A stretch of 64,000 bases of DNA from Poronia punctata (lineage: Eukaryota; Ascomycota; Sordariomycetes; Xylariales; Xylariaceae): NCBI GenBank assembly GCA_022579005.1, contig MU401473.1, forward strand, positions 62,001 through 126,000, in the 5' to 3' direction. The notes under the pieces were generated by a model. That model saw nothing but the letters and a program-made list of their open reading frames with translations. It had not been told where the DNA came from and did not search any database. Made by a program: the position numbers and the translations under genes. Positions 60,469 through 64,000 of this stretch are shown one piece after another. Positions within the stretch are counted from its first letter, which is position 1. Every line of letters starts with the position of its first letter.

Positions 60469-61163
60469 GGCGCCGGGATATTACGAAGGGAAGCGAGATT
60501 GAGGGTATCGGCGTCTATGTTGTACTAGGGCGCATTGCGAAGTCGAAGCTTCAACCGGGAGATGACGGGGTCAGGGTCGCTTCTCTCGGACTTTTGCGTC
60601 TCATGGTAGGAAAAGAGATAGGCAGAGTTCATGAGGATCTGGAGGTTGAGGATACAAGGGCAGGTGATGGCATTGTTGTGTGAATGAAGCCAAAACGTTT
60701 GTACTTGCACGTGTAGTAGGTAGGGAGATTAACCTACGAGTAGGTCAGGAGGTAAGTACTTTAGGTACCTACATATGTATGAAGCCTACGAGGACACTAG
60801 GTACTTTAGACTACAGTGCACTCTGTTGGTGTACAGAAGGAGGCCTCTGCGATTATCTAACCTACACCTATTGCCGCCTGCTCATGATTATCATCCTCTA
60901 CACCAACCTGCTTAACAATGAATGGCCAGATATTTTAAGTATATGATTCTCTTCATTTTGCTATATGGATTTTAAGCATATTAAAGTTGCTTCCAGACGT
61001 TGAATGCAAGCTAATCTAGGCGCTCACTCACTGTTAAGGGCAGGTGGGGCGTACTGTACTGGGAGACTTCCATCAGCTGTCTGTTGCATGCACGTGTACT
61101 CGTAAGTAGGTACATTATGTACGAGGTAGGTCCGTGTAGGTACAAGGGCAAGTGCATGGAACC
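60469..61163. other. Intergenic region
   Basis: Promoter of DLT1 (minus) and 3' flank of the 61164 gene. It is rich in TAGGTACCTA/GTACTT words like the 24.8-40.2 kb region. No supported gene. Confidence 0.6.
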
Positions 61164-64000
61164 TCAGCACACCAGAACTGCCCCTCCTCTTTCGCCAAGG
61201 TCTTCCTGGACGCAAAAGTAGCAGGCTGATGGGTCTAAGATGTGGCACTTCCCTATTCTCCTCTGAATGCAGGCGCTCGCGATGGCTAGACGTGCAATGG
61301 AATTCTTGTGGGCTCGGACTATACTTATCCCTCCTCGAGGGATCTCCAGGAGTTCGTTCCACGAATCGATGCAAGTCCATCTCGCTTGGAACCCCGCGGC
61401 CTCGAGGTCATGGTGGCAGCCATTTTCTGGGTGCAGTACTCGATGCAAATTCAAGCTCTTCAAAGCCCCGAGAATATCGATCTCTCCAACCCTTTCCCCT
61501 CCGTCATATACCGTGATTGGCGCCTCGAGGTAAGCGGCTTTAGCAAGGTCGGCACTGTGATGTGCTGCACTCATTATGGGCGCCTCATATCCGGTAAGTG
61601 AAAGATGGAGGCTTGTCTTGTCGAAGTAATCGATGCATTGCTCTCCGAGCGTAAAGGCGGCGTGATTTATAGTCTGCCATTTGTCTATGGCGGATTTTCG
61701 AAACACGGGGTTTTCTGGAGATATCAACATGGACGTTCCCGCTCGCCCTACGTTGCCCACAATCTGCCGCAGCTCGTACTCTTCGCATCGTTCTAAAGGA
61801 TCAACAAGGAGAGAGGCTGCGGCAAAGATGGAGCTTCCGGAAGAGATGGCAAAGGCAGTTCCTAGCTCCTGTGGATCCATGTCGAGTGCCCCTGTCTCGA
61901 ACATTGCGACGCAGGAGAGGGCCCGGGCCAAACTCAATCTTCCGGACGGATTAAACAGGGACACATCACCAGACAGTAGAGATCGTGTCCACTTGGAATC
62001 CCATAGTCTGTTTTCCAGCACGCTCAATGCTATGGTGGCGTCCGGAAGCATAGCATATACACGTGCAACTGTGGCCAGGGCATGCAATGACGTTATTAAG
62101 GAGTCCCGGAACGCCGTACGTTTTGTAAACGAATATCCGGCCTCGAGCGGCGAGACAAAGGACGTCGGGATTATCATATCATTCCGCATGTTCACATCGA
62201 AACTTGTATGTTGCCGGAATTGCATGTCCATATTCCAATTAGCCAAATGATCAACCAGCATAGCCTCTGAAAATCGACTCGACAATAAGCTGGTTAGGGC
62301 GTCCGCTGTTAACAAACTAGGCGCTGTCTTCAAGACTAGATCGATGTCACGACCATTGCTTCCCTTGCTTCCCCCAGGGACGAAGAGAGCTGCATTTTCG
62401 ACATCGCCAAAGAGATAGACGTACGTCGAAGGCGCCCATCCCTCTTGATCGGTGACACCATGGTTTTGCACCATGTGATTATCAAGCCTCTCGTACCAGT
62501 TTATGGTAGCGTGGTCCAAGGTGCACTGCGTGGTGGCTGGGTCGAATTCTTCGCAGTCCTCCCCTTGAGCCCTAATTTTGGACTGCCTGGTATTGAGACA
62601 TAAATCATGCCACTGGCGAGCTCCGCAGGTTCGCGAACAGAGTCTTCCCCGGCCCGCACAAGCACAAGATTGGAAGGCACAATCCATGGTACAGGCGCAA
62701 CAAAGTTCGATGCCTGGTAATAAGGGGTTCCTGCCTATCCAACGCCGGTGGCGGTTCACCGTCTTGACGTTCCCGGCATGGCCTCTCTTATAACTACGGT
62801 GAAGTGGAATTGCGGTCGCGTACTCGACATTTTGCGTGGCATCGTTATAGTACCTTATGATTCCCTTTTCGTATCGACTGCCGAGGGCCAACTTCTGGGT
62901 TATTACCCTTAGAGTGTCCACTCTCGCCTCGTTATCTTGTAGCAATGCTACGAGAACAGACGGGTTTGTGAGACCGAAAAAGGGAGTTGGACACTCAGAC
63001 GCAAGGTCTCCCTGCAAGAATGTGGGCCCCCTGCGTCCCTGCAAGAATGTGCGCCCCCTGCGGACTCCGAGGGAGACGAGCTTCTGAGCACGTTTTGATT
63101 CCTCGGACCTCTCGTCCAGGAGGGTCTCTGCGGCCATGGTTAGTAGACTGAGCCAACCTCTGGGAGAGAGGATATCGTCGATCAAAACCTTGGTGCTTTC
63201 GCCCATCAGTGTTCCGGTATTAGTACGGATGGCGCCGAGGACCCCCCATAGCGCTGTAATGAACTTGGCCCCATCTAACTGGTCAAAATGTGGATCGAAG
63301 GCTGGATTCGCCCAGGCAGAGAACAGACTGCCTAGTGCTACGAGGGTGAACTCGCTGAAGGAAACGCGGGATTCATCCATCCTATGCCTCGTCGTATGGA
63401 CCGGATCTCCGTAGTAGTTGAGTTTTGCCAATGATAGAGACCAGTACACACCTTGGGAAGAAAGCGGATCGGCATCTTCCAACCCGAGAGTCAGGCGTCC
63501 GCCACGATGGACGAGACTATCCTTCTGCTGCATTAATCTTGGTTTGGAGCCAAATAGGTCGATATCGGGATAAATATGCCAAGCGGATATTGCGATCAAG
63601 GCGGCGCTGTTGTGGACGCGCTGTGGCATCCCCTTAATCAGATTGTCTAGCGCCGTCATGGCGGTGCTCCATGCTCTGAGGACGCTTGTGAACACGTCGT
63701 CGCTGTTGTCGACGGGCAAAGACAAGCTGAGAAGCACCGACTCCATCCGCTGGTGCTCAGCTGCCTTGACGCGGTCGGCAACCTGGAGCCATGCCCGAGC
63801 ACTCGAATCCCACTCGGCAAGCTCTTTGCGACTGATTTTTTGATCGGCCGCTCTCTTCAAAGATAGGTGCGATGGCTCGTCTTTGTCATATGTCTCGATG
63901 ATTTGGCGTTGTCTGCCTTCAACAAGCTCAACCCAGATGGCCGTAGCCTTGGGAGAGTCCCACAATCTTGCCAGCATACAAGCCAGAAGAACGATGGCGA
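61164..64000 (-). CDS. Large uncharacterised protein, 5' end beyond the window
   Basis: An uninterrupted frame of at least 937 codons ends LGERGGAVLVC. It remains open past the first in-window ATG (63977) to the window edge, so the N-terminus is missing. It looks mostly globular and helical. A cysteine cluster near the middle (about 62640-62720: CCACTMDCAFQSCACAGRG, then CSRTCGARQWHDLC) suggests metal binding. Later segments include STYVYLFGDVENAALFVPGG, YSFTKRTAFRDSLITSLHAL and a C-terminal CYFCVQEDLG. A 27-bp tandem duplication adds a second copy of a TFLQG-containing nonapeptide. I do not recognise a domain or reaction. Confidence 0.75.
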   Translation of the reverse strand, partial: AIVLLACMLARLWDSPKATAIWVELVEGRQRQIIETYDKDEPSHLSLKRAADQKISRKELAEWDSSARAWLQVADRVKAAEHQRMESVLLSLSLPVDNSDDVFTSVLRAWSTAMTALDNLIKGMPQRVHNSAALIAISAWHIYPDIDLFGSKPRLMQQKDSLVHRGGRLTLGLEDADPLSSQGVYWSLSLAKLNYYGDPVHTTRHRMDESRVSFSEFTLVALGSLFSAWANPAFDPHFDQLDGAKFITALWGVLGAIRTNTGTLMGESTKVLIDDILSPRGWLSLLTMAAETLLDERSEESKRAQKLVSLGVRRGRTFLQGRRGPTFLQGDLASECPTPFFGLTNPSVLVALLQDNEARVDTLRVITQKLALGSRYEKGIIRYYNDATQNVEYATAIPLHRSYKRGHAGNVKTVNRHRRWIGRNPLLPGIELCCACTMDCAFQSCACAGRGRLCSRTCGARQWHDLCLNTRQSKIRAQGEDCEEFDPATTQCTLDHATINWYERLDNHMVQNHGVTDQEGWAPSTYVYLFGDVENAALFVPGGSKGSNGRDIDLVLKTAPSLLTADALTSLLSSRFSEAMLVDHLANWNMDMQFRQHTSFDVNMRNDMIIPTSFVSPLEAGYSFTKRTAFRDSLITSLHALATVARVYAMLPDATIALSVLENRLWDSKWTRSLLSGDVSLFNPSGRLSLARALSCVAMFETGALDMDPQELGTAFAISSGSSIFAAASLLVDPLERCEEYELRQIVGNVGRAGTSMLISPENPVFRKSAIDKWQTINHAAFTLGEQCIDYFDKTSLHLSLTGYEAPIMSAAHHSADLAKAAYLEAPITVYDGGERVGEIDILGALKSLNLHRVLHPENGCHHDLEAAGFQARWTCIDSWNELLEIPRGGISIVRAHKNSIARLAIASACIQRRIGKCHILDPSACYFCVQEDLGERGGAVLVC
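63010..63063. repeat. 27-bp in-frame tandem duplication
   Basis: CCCTGCAAGAATGTG followed by GGCCCCCTGCGT or CGCCCCCTGCGG occurs twice head to tail (63010-63036, 63037-63063) with two differences, duplicating nine codons of the 61164 gene. Confidence 0.92.

Overview
The window looks like nuclear DNA of a filamentous ascomycete (Pezizomycotina, probably Sordariomycetes). Introns are short (about 50-130 nt) with GTRAGT-type donors, CTAAC/CTGAC branch sites and YAG acceptors. The gene set is typically fungal: a rhodopsin-domain membrane protein, a Zn2Cys6 regulator, striatin/PRO11, DLT1, and single-gene transcription units on both strands. No rRNA, tRNA, transposon ORF, CRISPR, telomere repeat or secondary-metabolite backbone gene was recognised.

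Layout. (1) 1-1.5 kb: the 3' part of a plus-strand PTH11/rhodopsin-like membrane protein. (2) 2.4-13.8 kb: a dense array of about ten small, minus-strand, multi-exon genes that I do not recognise. Several can be spliced precisely: 4927-5675, the C-terminal exons of 5951-7507, the 3' end of 8480-9216, 10434-11529 and 12058-13780. They share short peptide motifs (PAW, PPPPR, AE[FV]L/P, QH[VL]Q), carry direct duplications, and are studded with perfect or near-perfect short palindromes whose loops fall into two classes. (3) 14.9-17.2 kb: membrane-anchored HSL-type esterase, minus. (4) 19.3-20.6 kb: mitochondrial acetylornithine aminotransferase with an upstream TGACTCA cross-pathway-control site. 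(5) 22.7-24.8 kb: seven-exon glutamate decarboxylase. (6) 24.8-40.2 kb: about 15 kb with no gene I can support, rich in CCTAGGTA/GTAC-type words and microsatellites. (7) 40.2-42.8 kb: Zn2Cys6 transcription factor. (8) 45.1-48.4 kb: TBC-domain Rab-GAP. (9) 49.8-52.6 kb: striatin, minus. (10) 54.6-55.4 kb: hotdog thioesterase. (11) 58.1 kb: a possible 64-residue protein behind a pyrimidine-rich tract. (12) 59.1-60.5 kb: DLT1, minus. (13) 61.2-64.0 kb: a large uncharacterised protein, minus, running off the window end.

Most genes outside the array are unrelated housekeeping or regulatory genes that happen to be neighbours. Arginine biosynthesis (19.3 kb) and glutamate catabolism/GABA synthesis (22.7 kb) both use glutamate-derived chemistry, but nothing in the sequence shows they are co-regulated. 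The most unusual material is the 2.4-13.8 kb array. There, palindromic elements sit inside exons in a consistent reading frame in different genes, which resembles in principle the in-frame palindromic elements known from Rickettsia. All splice models come from reading the sequence by eye; no search or transcript data were available.
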